64,000 bases of DNA from Calamus simplicifolius (GCA_900491605.1 UESW01004623.1:692172-756171), one strand, 5' to 3'; counted from the stretch's first letter, positions 1-10,974 are shown. Made by a program: numbers and translations. The notes: a model not told the origin generated them from the sequence alone.

Positions 1-206
1 CTGGGGGTCGCCCAGACCCTGGGGGCCGCCCAGGACTGGGGGCCGCCCAAACTCTGGGGGCCGCCCAGGAATGGGGGCCGCCCAGACTCTGGGGGCCGCC
101 TAGGACTGGGGGCCGCCTAGACTCTGGAGGCCGCCCAGGGCTGGGGACCACCCAGGAATGGGGACCAACATTTATTTTCTAACTGTTTTATTTATTATCT
201 ATATCA
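1..206 (-). repeat. Partial 3' LTR of the Tat-type element
   Basis: This matches the right-hand end of the LTR at 10740-10974, including the GC-rich minisatellite and the last 40 or so bases ending in TATATCA. Only the first 206 bases of the LTR, in element orientation, are inside the window; about 1 kb more is expected to the left. Confidence 0.85.
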
Positions 207-225
207 TATGCCCCCTCGCCCATCT
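207..225 (-). other. Polypurine tract of the Tat-type element
   Basis: On the minus strand a purine-rich run containing GGGCGAGGGGGC sits directly against the LTR start (TGATATAG). This is where plus-strand DNA synthesis of an LTR element is primed. Confidence 0.6.
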
Positions 226-435
226 TCCTTGTATTCAGGTGTGTCGTGCACGTGCAAGGGAGAAGGGCGGAACAATTCAAATTTCAAAACGTCCAGTACA
301 TGATAAGTGACATTTCGAAAAAGGAGAGAAAGGAGGGGAGGCGCCTATCTCTAAGAGGATAGCATCTTTTCGCTTGTCGGCTCCACTGATGGACTACCAC
401 GTGTCCCTACGGTGCTCGAGGCGTCGCGTCTGACA

Positions 436-445
436 TATATATAAA
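436..445 (+). promoter_or_regulatory. TATA box of the antisense gene in the Tat element
   Basis: TATATATAAA lies 113 nt upstream of the ATG at 558, on the strand opposite to gag-pol. The spacing fits a transcription start near 468 and a leader of about 90 nt. This is an inference from position and consensus only. Confidence 0.45.
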
Positions 446-557
446 AAAAGGGGGGAGCCATCCCTTTCCCTTAATCTTTGATCTCGTGTATCCTCCTGCG
501 TTTTTTACTTCTTCAAACCCAGGTCAGTCGACTCCTTCATTTCCCCTTTCTCTCTTT

Positions 558-2882
558 ATGGATTCCTCCGTAGATAAGAAAGGTAAGGGCCCCTTGGTTG
601 AGCCCTCCCGAGAGGAGATTCTTCAAGCACGTCGGCAGGCTCTGGGAGGGGTAGCCATCCGTGGGGACCAACCCGTTACTCGGTCCATACAGCCCGTGTC
701 TAGGTTGTTATCTCAGTCCCCTAGGATTTCCTCTTCGTCTACCAGTCGCGAGGTAGGGCCTCCTGCGATTGTTTCTAAATTGGCTAGACCGGCGGACATT
801 GCCTCTGTTATATCCTCTCAGGATCTCAGGAACCTTAGGGCTCAGTTCGGGATCCCTGATGACATTCGACTCTCCATTCCCCTTCCTGAGGATAGGATCA
901 CTCTAGCGCGACCAGGTAAGGTCGCTTTATATGAAGAGTTTTTTAAGGGTGGTCTACGACTGCCTTTACATCCTTTTTTTGTAAACTTATTGAACCGATA
1001 TCGCCTTATCCCTGCACAACTTACTCCTAATTCTATTCGTATTATATTTTCATTTCTAGTACTTTGTTCTTTTCATGGGGCCTCCGCTAGACTTTCTTTA
1101 TTTAGAACACTATATAGGATTCGAAATCCGGTCAGGGATGGGTGGTGGAGTTTCGCATCGAGGCCCAAAAGGGTTCTTAGGCTTAATCTCCCTTCTAAGA
1201 TCAAAGGATGGAAATCTCGGTTTTTCTATGCACATCTGGAGGGGTTGAGTGTAGGTTGGGGTATCTCGGATACCAGTTCTAACCAGAATGCTAGTGTCGA
1301 CGAGAGAGACCGTGAGCTTTTCAACACTCTAATCTCTACCATCATTCCCCCCAGTAAAGAATTACTATCGGAGGATAACCTCCGGGAGGTTGCGTTCGTG
1401 CCGGTGTCGCTGGCTGCAGCGTCCGGTGAGCCTCGAAGAATTCATCTCTCTCTTTTCCTCTTCTTTGCATTCCTAGCTAACCTACTTGGTGTCTTTTTTA
1501 GCTAACCCTATGTCTGCTATGTCGCAGCAATGAAGTTTTCTCAGGACTTTTTGGTATCAAACCTTCGAAAGAGGGAGAGGAGCGAGCATGGCATGGCGGG
1601 GAACGAACTTAAAAAGCCCCGTCAGTCAGGATCGAATGGCCAGGCCCAGCCTCCGGTGGCTATTCCCGAAGCGACCCTGATAGAAGATAGCGAAGGAGAG
1701 ACGAGTCCTTCAACGGGGATTCCGATAGGAGACCCCGTCAAGAGGGAGCTTCCGGAGGTCATTCCATCCCCCACTAAGGGCGCCGGAGGATCTGTAGGGA
1801 GTGCGAAAGCAGTCGACATTGATCTGCCAGGTCCTTCGCCGTCAAGAGAAGTAGGCGTTCCTGCCTCCGCTCCCTCAGATGCTTTAGGAAATCTATCTCC
1901 GTCTCCTCAACCGTCTAATCAGGGTGCTGGGTACCAAAGTCGCTTGTCGGAGACAGTTCTTAAACTTGCGATCCTGCCCAGGTTCCAAGATAAAATGAGG
2001 AAGGTAACGCAGGAAGAGGCATTTGACACCATGTTCACAGCTGCGCTTCAGGTAAAGTTTCGACCTTTTCCCTTTATGATTATCGAATTCAGGCATTCAC
2101 TGAATGTATCTTGCAGATGTCTAATGGCCTTTTTGTACTGCACGAAGACTTAAACAAGGCCAAGTCTCGAAGTGTGAGCTTAGACAAAGAATTAGTGGAG
2201 ACGAAGGCCCGAGAGTCAAAATCACTACACGACCTTCGGGTTATTGGGAGGACTATCGGACCTGGCGGAAATGGAGCTGCAGAGCTTAGATGCTCAACTA
2301 TCTGAGGTTCGGGCGAAGTTGTTGCCAACGGAAGAGAGGTTAAAAGAAACTGCTCTTAGGCTAGAACATACAGAAAATCGAGCAGATAATGCGGAAGCTA
2401 CGGCTCGCGATGCTGTAGAAAAATTGGTTCTAGCCGAGAAAGATGCCAAGAACGCTCTCGATAGAGTTGCAACAGTGATGACGGAGGCCCGGGAAAAGAT
2501 AGCTGCGGTCGAGGCCAAGGCCCGGGAGAAGATAGCTGTGGCCGAGGCCAAAGCTCAAGAAGAGGTGGCCATAGCCGAAGCCAAAGTCCAGGATGCAATT
2601 AAGGAGTACAAGGGCTCCCCGAATTTTGAATTAGAGTTCCAGGAGGCCGCCCTAGATGCCTTTGTTCAAGGCTTTGAGAAGTGTAAACGGATGTTGGCCC
2701 GACACTTCAACTTACAGAACCTTGAACATTTTCGACCTGTGGATGACGAAGAAATTCCTGATATGGAGGTCGAAGACGCGGCGGGTAGGGTGGCGGCGAC
2801 CCAAGATTCTGCAGCAGAAATACCCCTCACTGAGGAGCCGGCCTCTGATCCCAATACAGAGAAGGAGCATTCGAAGAACTGA
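558..2882 (+). pseudogene. Antisense spliced ORF of Tat element (plant gypsy-type transposon domain plus coiled coil)
   Basis: Three exons can be read: 558-1425, 1528-2051 and 2117-2882. The introns are GTGAG...CAG (1426-1527) and GTAAAG...CAG (2052-2116), and both joins preserve the frame. The first ATG is at 558 (residues MDSSVDKK); the open frame extends to 486 without an ATG. Residues about 130-175 (LRLPLHPFF...PAQLTPN) match the domain known in Pfam as putative gypsy type transposon (PF04195). The middle exon is rich in Pro, Ser and Gly. The last exon is a long coiled coil of repeated AKAREKIAV-like units (about 2440-2600) with an acidic tail and a TGA at 2880. A one-base frameshift near 2240 breaks the last exon; alternatively a further intron 2174-2282 (GTGAGC...CAG) would restore the frame. 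Function is unknown. It is antisense to gag-pol and lies between pol and the 3' LTR. Confidence 0.7.
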
Positions 2883-3357
2883 TTGAGGATGCCTAAATTT
2901 ATTTTGACTCTAGTTTTAGTTTTTCTATCCTTGCCTTGGTCCTTTCGAAGGACCTCTTTTTTGTAATGAATGTCTGAGACTTTATAAAGTTTCCTAGTAG
3001 ATTAACTTTAAATGAGCAGATGTTACTCTTTATTTATTTGGTGTTACTTGATATTTCACCTGCTTAATCCTTGATTCCTACTTATGGATTAGGGAATCCG
3101 TCCACGATTTGGCAGGAAATCCTAATCTTTGGGTCGTTTTCCGGTGTGTTGTATTAAGATGTAAGTCCTAGAATGTTGATAAGGCAGTTTAGGGGCCCTT
3201 GCAGGGGAGCTAATCCTGGGTTCAAGAGAGCACGAAGCTTTTGGGATTGTGGGGCTACTTAGTGTTTACGCAGAATCATATGTTGAGGATAACCGAGTAT
3301 CTGCCTACGGGCGTGACTCGAAACCGTCTAAGTCGAGGCTGCCTGAGCCCTTTGGAT
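2883..3357. other. Untranslated stretch after the antisense gene
   Basis: No gene is seen here. The sequence is T-rich, presumably the 3' untranslated region of the antisense transcript, and leads into the 113-bp tandem array. Confidence 0.5.
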
Positions 3358-4203
3358 TAGGTAGATTATACCGGCCTGGGGGAGTCCTTTGGACTATAGG
3401 GCCGCCGAGCCGCCTGTTCGTTGGAGAGCATGATTCGAGGCCGCTTGAGTCACGGACTTGAACCTCCTCAGGGGTAGGTTATATCGGCCTGGGGGTGTCC
3501 TTTGGACTATAGGGCCGTCGAGCCGCCTGTTCGTTGGAGAGCATGATTCGAGGCCGCTTGAGTCATGGACTTGAACCTCCTCAGGGGTAGGTCATACCGG
3601 CCTGGGGGTGTCCTTTGGACTATAGGGCCATCAAGCCGCCTGTTCGTTGGAGAGCATGATTCGAGGCCGCTTGAGTCACAGACTTGAACCTCTCAGGGGT
3701 AGGTTATACCGGCCTGGGGGTGTCCTTTGGACTATAGGGCCGTCGAGCCACCTGTTCGTTGGAGAGCGTGATTCGAGGCCGCTTGAGTCACGGACTTGAA
3801 CCTCCTCAGGGGTAGGTTATACCGGTCTGGGGGTATCCTTTGGACTATAGGGCCATCGAGCCGCCTATTCATTGGAGAGCGTGATTCGAGGCCGCTTGAG
3901 TCACGGACTTGAACCTCCTCAGGGGTAGGTTATACCGGCCTGGGGGTGTCCTTTGGACTATAGGGCCATCGAGCCACCTGTTCGTTAGAGAGCATGATTC
4001 GAGGCCGCTTGAGTCACGAACTTGAACCTCCTCAGGGGTAGGTTATACCGGCCTGGGAGTGTCCTTTGGACTATAGGGCCGTCGAGCCACCTGTTCGTTG
4101 GAGAGCGTGATTCGAGGCCGCTTGAGTCACAGACTTGAACCTCCTCAGGGGTAGGTTATACCGGCCTGGGGGTGTCCTTTGGACTATAGGGCCGTCGAGC
4201 CGT
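3358..4203. repeat. 113-bp tandem repeat array inside the Tat element
   Basis: The motif GGACTATAGGGCC recurs at 3391, 3504, 3617, 3729, 3842, 3955, 4068 and 4181: seven intervals of 113 or 112 bp, about 7.5 units. Units are very similar, differing mostly by C/T and G/A changes. The array lies between the antisense gene and the end of integrase. Confidence 0.95.
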
Positions 4204-4273
4204 CCTTAAGAATTGTTTAAAAATATGCATTCAAATGTGTAGGCTCATTTAATATTCGAATAAATGCATTACA

Positions 4274-5281
4274 TTACTGGTAGTAGGGGCGGAGGTTGTC
4301 CGCGTTCCATGTTCGGGGGATTGGTTGTCCACTCAGGTCTTCGAGCCGGTATGCTCCACGGTGAAGGACTTCTCTTACTCGGTAGGGCCCTTCCCAATTC
4401 GGAGACAATTTGCCCCCTTCTGTTGGTTTGGATACCGAAGCCTTTCTCAGAACTAAATCCCCCTGACGAAAGCTCTTCGAGCGGACGCGAGTATTGTAAT
4501 ACTTCGCCACCTGCTACTGGTATGCCGCCATTTTGATCCGAGCCCGATCCCTTGCTTCTTCAATGAGGTCAAGATTGGCTCTTAAATTAGGGAGGTTGTC
4601 CGCTTCGTTGTATGATTCCACTCGATTACTTGGTAAGCCAATCTCGACGGGAATAACAGCTTCAGAACCAAAGACCAGGTTGAATGGTGTTTCTCCTGTT
4701 GGTGTTCTGGGAGTCGTATGGTACGCCCAGAGTACACTTGGGAGCTCTTCTACCCACCTTCCTTTGGACGTGTCCAGTCTGGTCCTTAGTCCCCGTAATA
4801 TCATGCAATTTGTAACCTCAGCCTCTCCATTAGATTGTGGATGGCCGACGGAGGTAAATCGTTGAATGATGCCGAGGTCAGTACAGAAAGTCCGGAAGGC
4901 GTTGTTGTCAAACTGTCGGCCATTGTCAGTGATGAGGGTGTGTGGTATGCCGTATCGACAAATAATGGCCTTCCAGAGAAAGGTTTTGACCTTGGCCTCA
5001 GTGATTCTGGCGAGTGCTTCAACTTCAACCCATTTAGTAAAATAATCGATGGCTACTAGTAGGAATTTGCGCTGTCCTGATGCCGGAGGGAAAGGGCCGA
5101 GGATGTCCATGCCCCACTGAGCGAAAGGCCAGGGAGCAGAAAGAGAATTTAACTGAGAAGATGGTTGCCGCTGAACGTAGGCATACCGTTGGCATCGATC
5201 ACATCTTTTCACTAGTTCGGTTGCATCCTCTTGCATGGTGAGCCAGTAATATCCTTGTCGGAGGGCCTTGCGTGCTAGAGA
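4274..5281 (-). pseudogene. Integrase of the Tat-type element (nonsense mutation)
   Basis: This is the integrase end of the polyprotein, in one reading frame. Zinc-finger cysteines are seen in RCDRCQ. The catalytic triad is Asp in WGMDILGP, Asp in ITDNGRQF and Glu in SNGEAEV, with 35 residues between the second Asp and the Glu, as in the D,D(35)E family. The C-terminal part (NWEGPYRVREVL) is the GPY/F region, and the frame ends in LRPYYQ and TAA at 4274. A TAG at 4514-4516 interrupts the frame where relatives carry Gln, and a TGA at 5282 separates this part from the upstream half of the zinc finger (GICGNHSGG). Integrase inserts the cDNA into host chromatin; this copy cannot make an intact one. 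Confidence 0.85.
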
Positions 5282-6395
5282 TCAGCCTCCGGAGTGATTT
5301 CCGCAGATGCCTTCATGAATTTCTCTAAGGATATAATCCGCATCAACCGAATTAACACATTTGAGGAGGGGCTGAGAAAAGGATTTCTTGTAAAGTTGGC
5401 CTTCTAGTAGCACAAATTTAGGAGCTCTCCGCTTAAGCAGCTTTGCTTCTTCACGACCGACTGGGAGAACACCGTCTTTCAAATACCGGATATAAGATTC
5501 CATCCAGGCTTCTTCTTGGACAATGGGCAAAGCTTCTTCAGTAGCTTCAATACTAGGTGTTTCCAGGTACTCGACGTAGGTTTTGCCCATGGCACTATCC
5601 ACTGAGGTAGCAAGCCAGGCTAACATATCGGCCCTAGCATTTTCACCTCTGGGTATATAACTGATGGTGAAGTGATCTAATAAGGGAATTAATAGTCTGA
5701 CCTTGTTCAGGTATTGGAACATGATAGGGTCCCGAGCTTCATACTCCCCCACCACTTGAGCGGAAATAAGCTGTGAGTCAGTGAAAACTCGGAGATTCTT
5801 GATTCCCATCCCATGTGCTAGTTTGATTCCGGTCAGTAAAGCCTCATATTCAGCTTGATTGTTGGTGGCTTCAAAGAGGAAACGAAGGGCATATTCTAGT
5901 ACCATGCCTTCTGGACTAGCAAGAATGAGACCAGCTCCGCTACCTTGTGAGTTAGAAGCTCCGTCGACGTGTAGGGCCCATGCTTCATCATCTTCCCCCT
6001 CAGTGTCTGAAAGGATCCGAGGGAGTTCTTCTTGATGCTGCTCAAACCAGGTGCACTCTACTAGAAAATCAGCCAAGACCTGGGATTTCAAAGATGCTCG
6101 GGGCTGAAAGGATAAGTCAAACTCCCCTAGTTTGACGGCCCACTTGGCTAACCGGCCAGAGGTGTCTGGCCATGACAAAATAGCTCTGAGAGGTTGATTA
6201 GTGAGGACGACTATAGGATGAGCTTGAAAGTAGGGTCTAAGTCGTCGAGCAGAAACGAATAGAGCAAAAATAACCTTCTCCGTTTTGTAATATCTCTCCT
6301 CTGCGCCATGAAGCACCTTGCTGGTATAATATATAGGTCGTTGAATGGCGTGGTCGCCGACACGCACCAGAATGGAACTAATGGCTTCGAAGAAG
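5282..6395 (-). pseudogene. RNase H and archaeal-type RNase H region of the Tat-type element
   Basis: The first part (RPIYYTSKVLHGAEERY...) is the degenerate RNase H that follows RT in gypsy elements. The second part is a separate archaeal-type RNase H: Asp in ALHVDGASN, Glu in NQAEYEALL, Asp in VFTDSQL and a late Asp in ENARADMLA. Having both is diagnostic for the Tat lineage. The frame ends at TGA 5282-5284, within HSGG-stop-SLARKALRQGY, where relatives have Arg (CGA). A one-base insertion near 6393-6398 joins it out of frame to the RT segment upstream. Confidence 0.85.
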
Positions 6396-6867
6396 CCGCC
6401 AGATAAAGGAAGAGCTTCTCTCCTTCCTCCGGCTTGGATAACAGGGGCGGTGTGGATAAGAACTCCTTAAGTTCTTCAAAAGCTTGTTGACAGTCATCTG
6501 TCCACTCGAAGCCATCTGCTTTACGCAAGACCTTGAAGAAAGGTAGACATTTTTCAGCTGATCTGGACAGAAATCGGCTTAATGCTGCTATCCTCCCGGT
6601 GAGTTGTTGCACCTCCTTCTTACACATAGGCCGTCTCATATTGAGAATGACTTGAATTTTCTCTGGGTTTGCTTCAATCCCTCGCCGGGTAACTAAGAAA
6701 CCCAAGAATTTCCCTGCTGTAACTCCGAATGCACATTTGCGCTGGTTGAGCTTTATTCTATGGAGTCGGAGATTGTAAAAAGTTTCTTGCAGGTCGGCGA
6801 CATGGTCAGTGGCACAGGTGCTTTTTGTCAACATATCATCTACATATACCTCCATGTTGCGGCCGAG
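6393..6867 (-). pseudogene. Second half of reverse transcriptase, Tat-type element
   Basis: The frame continues from the upstream RT segment after the stop at 6868. It contains the polymerase motif YVDDM (Asp-Asp catalytic pair), then KCAFGVTAGKFLGFLV and the connection region TDDCQQAFEELKEFL. The frame is lost at about 6395 through a one-base insertion (LAASSK instead of LAASSEAISSILV). Confidence 0.85.
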
Positions 6868-8603
6868 CTAGTTTTTAAAAACTTTATTCATCAGCCTCTG
6901 ATAGGTAGCTCCTGCGTTCTTCAACCCGAAGGGCATTACTTTATAACAATAAAGGCCCCTCTCGGTAATAAAAGAAGTATGCTCTTCATCTGAGGGGTCC
7001 AATTTTATCTGATTATACCCTGAGAAGGCATCCATAAAGCTAAGGAGTTCATAACCAGAAGTTGAATCCACTAACTGGTCGATCCGGGGCAATGGAAAAC
7101 TGTCCTTAGGACAAGCTTTATTAAGATCTGTGTAGTCGATGCATATTCTCCATCCTCCGCTGGCTTTCCGAACCATAACCACATTGGCTAGCCAATCTGG
7201 ATATTGTGCCTCTCGAATATGACCGGCCATGAGCAATTTGTCTACTTCCTCATCAATGACTTTCTGCCGCTCAGGAGCAAAACCCCTTTTCTTCTGGCGA
7301 ACAGGGCGGCAGCTTGGGCTAACATTAAGTTGATGAGTAATCACCTCCGTAGGAATCTCGACCATATCCGTCACTTTCCAGGCAAAGACATCTGCATTCA
7401 TTGATAAGAAGGCTAAGATTTGATCCCGGGCTTCAGGGAAGAGGAGTTCACTAATTTGCACGATCTTAGTGGGATCACCTCCCAGGGGGTAAGATATCAG
7501 AAGCTCCACTGGCTCTCCTCTCCGCTCGACTTCTCTAGGGTCAAATGACTCGGTAACCGGAGGAATACTAGCCATTTGGGGACTAGGGGCTAAATGATAG
7601 CAGGGTCTAACCGAGTCTACCTCTCCATGCATCACACCAACTCCTTGCCTGGTAGGGAACTGCACCAATAAGCGCTTGGTAGATATAACTGCATCTAACA
7701 TGTTCAAGCCAGGACGGCCAAGAATGGCGTTGTAAGCCAGGGGGACCCGAACTACCAGAAAATCCAGCATAACTGTGCTTTGACATGGCGGCGATCCTGC
7801 CGTAGCTGGCAAAGTAATCTCACCTTCGACTCGTATAGAGTCTCCAGTGAAACCAACTAGAGGGACGGCTACGGGCCGAAGAGAATCCGGAGACAAACTC
7901 ATCCGAAGAAATGCATCATAAGTAAGCACATTAGCGGAGCTCCCACTGTCTATTAAGATTCTTTTTACAGGATGTCTAGCGATCGTCATTGAAACGACGA
8001 CGCTATCATCTTTTACAATATTACTCCCCGCTATATTTTCCTCAGGAGGGATTACATCATCTAATCCTTCGACTCCCCTTGGTCTCTTGGAAGATGAGGC
8101 CTTTCCGTGGGAAATCATGCCCACCATCTTTTCTATTGGGGTGTTGTCAATGCTAGCTTGAGCAGGAGGAGGTCCCATCAAAGCTGGTATGGGAGGAGCC
8201 TCTTTTTTCTGGATGTATTGCCCAAGGTATCCTCTCTGAATTAGCTCTTCGATGGCCTGCTTCAAGTTCCGACATTCTTCAGTGTCGTGGCCATAATCCC
8301 TATGGAAACGGCAATAGCGACTTCTGTCGCGGGCAGTGCCCTTTTTCAACTGGGGCGGACGCCGTAAATAAGGCTCGTTTTCAATCTCCATGAGGATGTG
8401 ACTCCGGGGGGCCAAGAGAGGTGTAAGATGGTCCTCTCTGAGAGTCTGGTTCTTGCGGCGGTCAATCGGTCGGTGCAAGAGCTCAGGCTTCTTGGAAGAG
8501 GGTTCGGTCAACTCTGGGCGAGCGGATCTTTTGCTAGCCCTCCCTTGTGCACCTCTCCTAGATGAATCAGCTTCATCGGCGCGGATGTACTTCTGCGCAC
8601 GGC
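6868..8603 (-). pseudogene. Nucleocapsid, protease and first half of reverse transcriptase, Tat-type element
   Basis: Domains in order: a CCHC-like knuckle of the form C-X2-H-X4-H-X4-C (CRFHRDYGHDTEEC, about 8272-8313), aspartic protease with the active site ILIDSGSSANVL (about 7930-7962), and RT from about 7240, with SFMDAFSGYN carrying the first catalytic Asp. The frame stops at TAG 6868-6870 (VFKN-stop-LGRN), where relatives have Gln. Upstream the frame is open to about 8603, where it meets the gag frame through a one-base deletion. Confidence 0.85.
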
Positions 8604-9707
8604 TCAGAGATCAGCATAAGAAGAAGGAGGTCTTTTGTCCAAAGAATAAGTAAAACGAGAGGGTTGGAGCCCCCGTTTTAGAGCCAAAGTGGCCACAGCG
8701 TCTTCAAGATGATAAACTTCTAAGGCCGCTACTTTGAAACGGGTTATAAAATCTTTCAAAGATTCTCCTTCCTGCTGCTGCACGGAGAATAAGCTGTCTG
8801 CCACTCGAGGAATTTTACGACAGGCGTCGAAGTGGGCCAGAAAAGATCTCTCCAATTGTCGAAAAGAGTCAACACTTCGTGAGGGCAGACGAGAATACCA
8901 AACACGGGCCACCTTACGGAGGGTGGCTGGGAAGGCAATGCATAAGAGGGCATCCGTTGCTCCTTGGACCTGCATGATAGCTTTATAGCTTTCCAGATGA
9001 TCTAGAGGATCAGTGGTGCCGTCATAGGGGTCTAGTTGAGGAAATCGAAACCTTCTTGGAATGGGCTCTTCCATAATCCGCCGAGTGAGAGGGGGGCGGG
9101 TGTCGTAATCCGACCCTGGTTGATTATTGATTCTTTGACTGAGTTCTTCCAGCCGGCGATCTTGCTCTTCAAGACGCTTTTCCATTCTATCGGTTATACT
9201 TCCTCCGGCTGGTTCAGGAGAACTGGAAGGAGCCCGATGACGCCATCGGCGATGCTCTGTATAAGGTTCCTTCCCCCGTCGTCGTCCGGTAGACGGACTG
9301 CCGGGGGAATGGGACAAAGAGCGCGAGCCATCGTGGGAGCTTTGGGAGCGCCGCCTCCCTGGGGAATAAGGGCGAAGAGGCTTTGTCGGAGGAGATCTTC
9401 CTCGAGCTGACTGTCGGCTAACAAGAGTAGCCGACCTAGGCGATAGAGGCTGCTCGAGCCGTTGTGGGACTCCTCGAGAGTGCCGTTCTTGCATCTGTTG
9501 AACCATCCCCACGAGAGTCTGGACTTGCTGAGTGAGGATCAGTAGTGGGTCTTGAGGAATAGCCGGAGTCGGCAGTGGTGAAGAAAGGACCGGAGGGTTC
9601 GATTTCACCGGCTGAGAAGGGCCAAGAGTTGTGAAATCATGATTGGGAGGCGAAAGGTGCCCCCCAGACCAATCAGTGGGATCTTCTTCCAGAGATCTGG
9701 AGCTCAT
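8604..9707 (-). pseudogene. Gag capsid region of the Tat-type element
   Basis: The ATG at 9707 (MSSRSLEEDP) is the first Met after the primer site; the open frame upstream of it runs into the primer site itself. The N-terminal half is basic and Ser/Pro/Arg-rich. The C-terminal half is the retrotransposon gag domain (PIPRRFRFPQLDPYDG, then WYSRLPSRSVDSF and ESLKDFITRF). The frame ends at TGA 8604-8606 (SSYADL-stop); the next frame continues with SRAQKYIRADEADS, so a one-base deletion explains the stop. In the living element, gag and pol would be one continuous frame. Confidence 0.85.
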
Positions 9708-9758
9708 GTTCGTGGAATCGTAGAACAGGTATATCTCACTGCTCCGACGATGATGCCC

Positions 9759-9776
9759 CCCTACCTGGCGCGCCAA
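9759..9776 (-). other. Primer binding site of the Tat-type element
   Basis: On the element strand, TTGGCGCGCCAGGTAGGG follows the LTR end after a spacer of about 5 nt. It starts TGG, as primer sites complementary to a tRNA CCA tail do. I cannot name the tRNA with certainty. Confidence 0.6.
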
Positions 9777-9781
9777 TCAGT

Positions 9782-10974
9782 TGATGCTGGATCACCAGAT
9801 TCCTCTCTTGTTATGAGATCTCTTTCAGGAAGAAGAAAAGTCCCCCTCTTCCTTCTCCTTCCCCCTTCTTATCCCCCTAATTTGTTTATTTTATTATTTT
9901 AATTTTCAGAGGTCCACGTGTAGGATAAGTGTTCATCTTTTATTATTTTATTTTTTCGCTACGTGGTTATTCAGTGATAATGAATAATAAGGGTATTAAG
10001 AAACTTGCTCATGAAGATAAGGATTTTCATGATGACCTCGATCATCCCAAGGGAATGTCAGGGTTAGTGGGGATGTCAGAGTCAGGGAAAAGGCATCTGG
10101 CTCTAAAATAGAAGTTCAGTGTCTCCTTTTTCTAGATAAACGGCGGTGTTTCAGTGCTTGTCTTATTCAAACCATTTAAAGCGTTATGATGTTTAGTGGT
10201 TCTGACATGAACATTATTCTCGATTTGGGGGCCGCCCAGGGCTAGGGGCCGCCCAGACTCTGGGGGCCGCCCAGGGCTGGGGGCCGCCCAGGACTGGGGG
10301 CCGCCCAGACTCTAGGGGCCGCCTAGGACTGGGGGCCGCCCAAACTCTAGGGGCAGCCCAGACTCTGGGGACTGCCCAGGACTGGGGGCCGCCCAGACTC
10401 TGGGCGCCGCCTAGACTATAGGGGCCGCCCAGACTCTGGGGGCCGCCCAGGACTGGGGGCCGTCCAGACTCTGGGGGCCGTCCAGACTCTAGGGGCCGCT
10501 TAGGGCTGGGGACTGTCCAGGAATGGGGGCCGCCCAGACTCTGGGGACCGCCCAGGACTGGGGGCCGCCCAGGACTGGGGGTTGCCCAGACCCTGGGAGC
10601 CGCCCAGGACTGGGGGCCGCCCAGGAATGGGGGCCGCCCAGACTCTGGGGGCCGTCCAGGACTGGGGGCCGCCCAGGCTCTGGGGGCCGCCCAGGACTCT
10701 CTGGAGACCGCCCAGGACTGGGGATCGCCCAGACTCTGGGGACCGCCCAGAACTGGGGGTTGCCCAGACCCTGGGGCCGCCCAGGACTGGGGGCCGCCCA
10801 GACTCTGGGGGCCGCCTAGGAATGGGGGCCGCCCAGACTCTGGGGCCGCCTAGGACTGGAGGCCGCCCAGACTCTGGGGGCCGCCTAGACTCTGGAGGCC
10901 GCCCAGGGCTGGGGACCGCCCAGGAATTGGGACCAACATTTATTTTCTAACTGTTTTATTTATTATCTATATCA
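9782..10974 (-). repeat. 5' LTR of the Tat-type element
   Basis: The 1193-bp repeat starts TG (9782, plus strand) and ends CA (10974), adjoining the primer site on its left. Its right-hand 230 bp match the partial LTR at 1-206. More than half of it is a GC-rich minisatellite. The remaining part (9782-10220) is AT-rich and holds no gene. Confidence 0.8.
10224..10930. repeat. GC-rich minisatellite inside the LTR
   Basis: About 40 units of 17-18 bp alternate between forms such as GACTCTGGGGGCCGCCCA and GGACTGGGGGCCGCCCA. Each carries a run of four or five G on the plus strand. The same array occurs at 1-160 in the other LTR. Long open frames in it have no stops because of composition, not coding. 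Confidence 0.95.

Larger units (their letters stand above)
1..10974 (-). mobile_element. Ty3/gypsy LTR retrotransposon, Tat-type, left LTR cut by window edge
   Basis: The element reads leftward. Its 5' LTR is at 9782-10974, followed by a primer site at 9776, gag, then protease, RT, RNase H, an archaeal-type RNase H and integrase down to 4274. A non-pol segment with a plus-strand gene and a tandem array follows, then a purine tract at 207-225 and the start of the 3' LTR at 206. Both LTR copies share the terminal sequence ending TATCTATATCA (TGATATAGATA on the element strand). The second RNase H and the antisense gene between pol and the 3' LTR are traits of the Tat lineage (RIRE2, Grande and Retand relatives). 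At least three in-frame stops and two frameshifts show that the copy cannot make its polyprotein. The target duplication cannot be checked because the left end is outside the window; the right flank starts AATAC. Confidence 0.9.

Noticed and set aside
1426..1501. Alternative acceptor at 1501 (TTTTTTAG) for intron 1 of the antisense gene
   Set aside because: Splicing there runs into a TGA within ten codons, whereas the acceptor at 1527 keeps a long open frame.
3358..4203. Regular repeats that might suggest a CRISPR array
   Set aside because: Units are contiguous 113-bp copies without variable spacers, in plant retrotransposon DNA.
4264..9902. Plus-strand open frames opposite gag-pol (for example 4533-4865 and 9036-9410)
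   Set aside because: Shadow frames of conserved minus-strand coding sequence; none has introns, a TATA box or family motifs, unlike the antisense gene at 558-2882.
10523..10950. Open frames of 98 and 122 codons, rich in Gly, Pro and Arg
   Set aside because: They lie entirely in the GC-rich LTR minisatellite and have no start context or family features.
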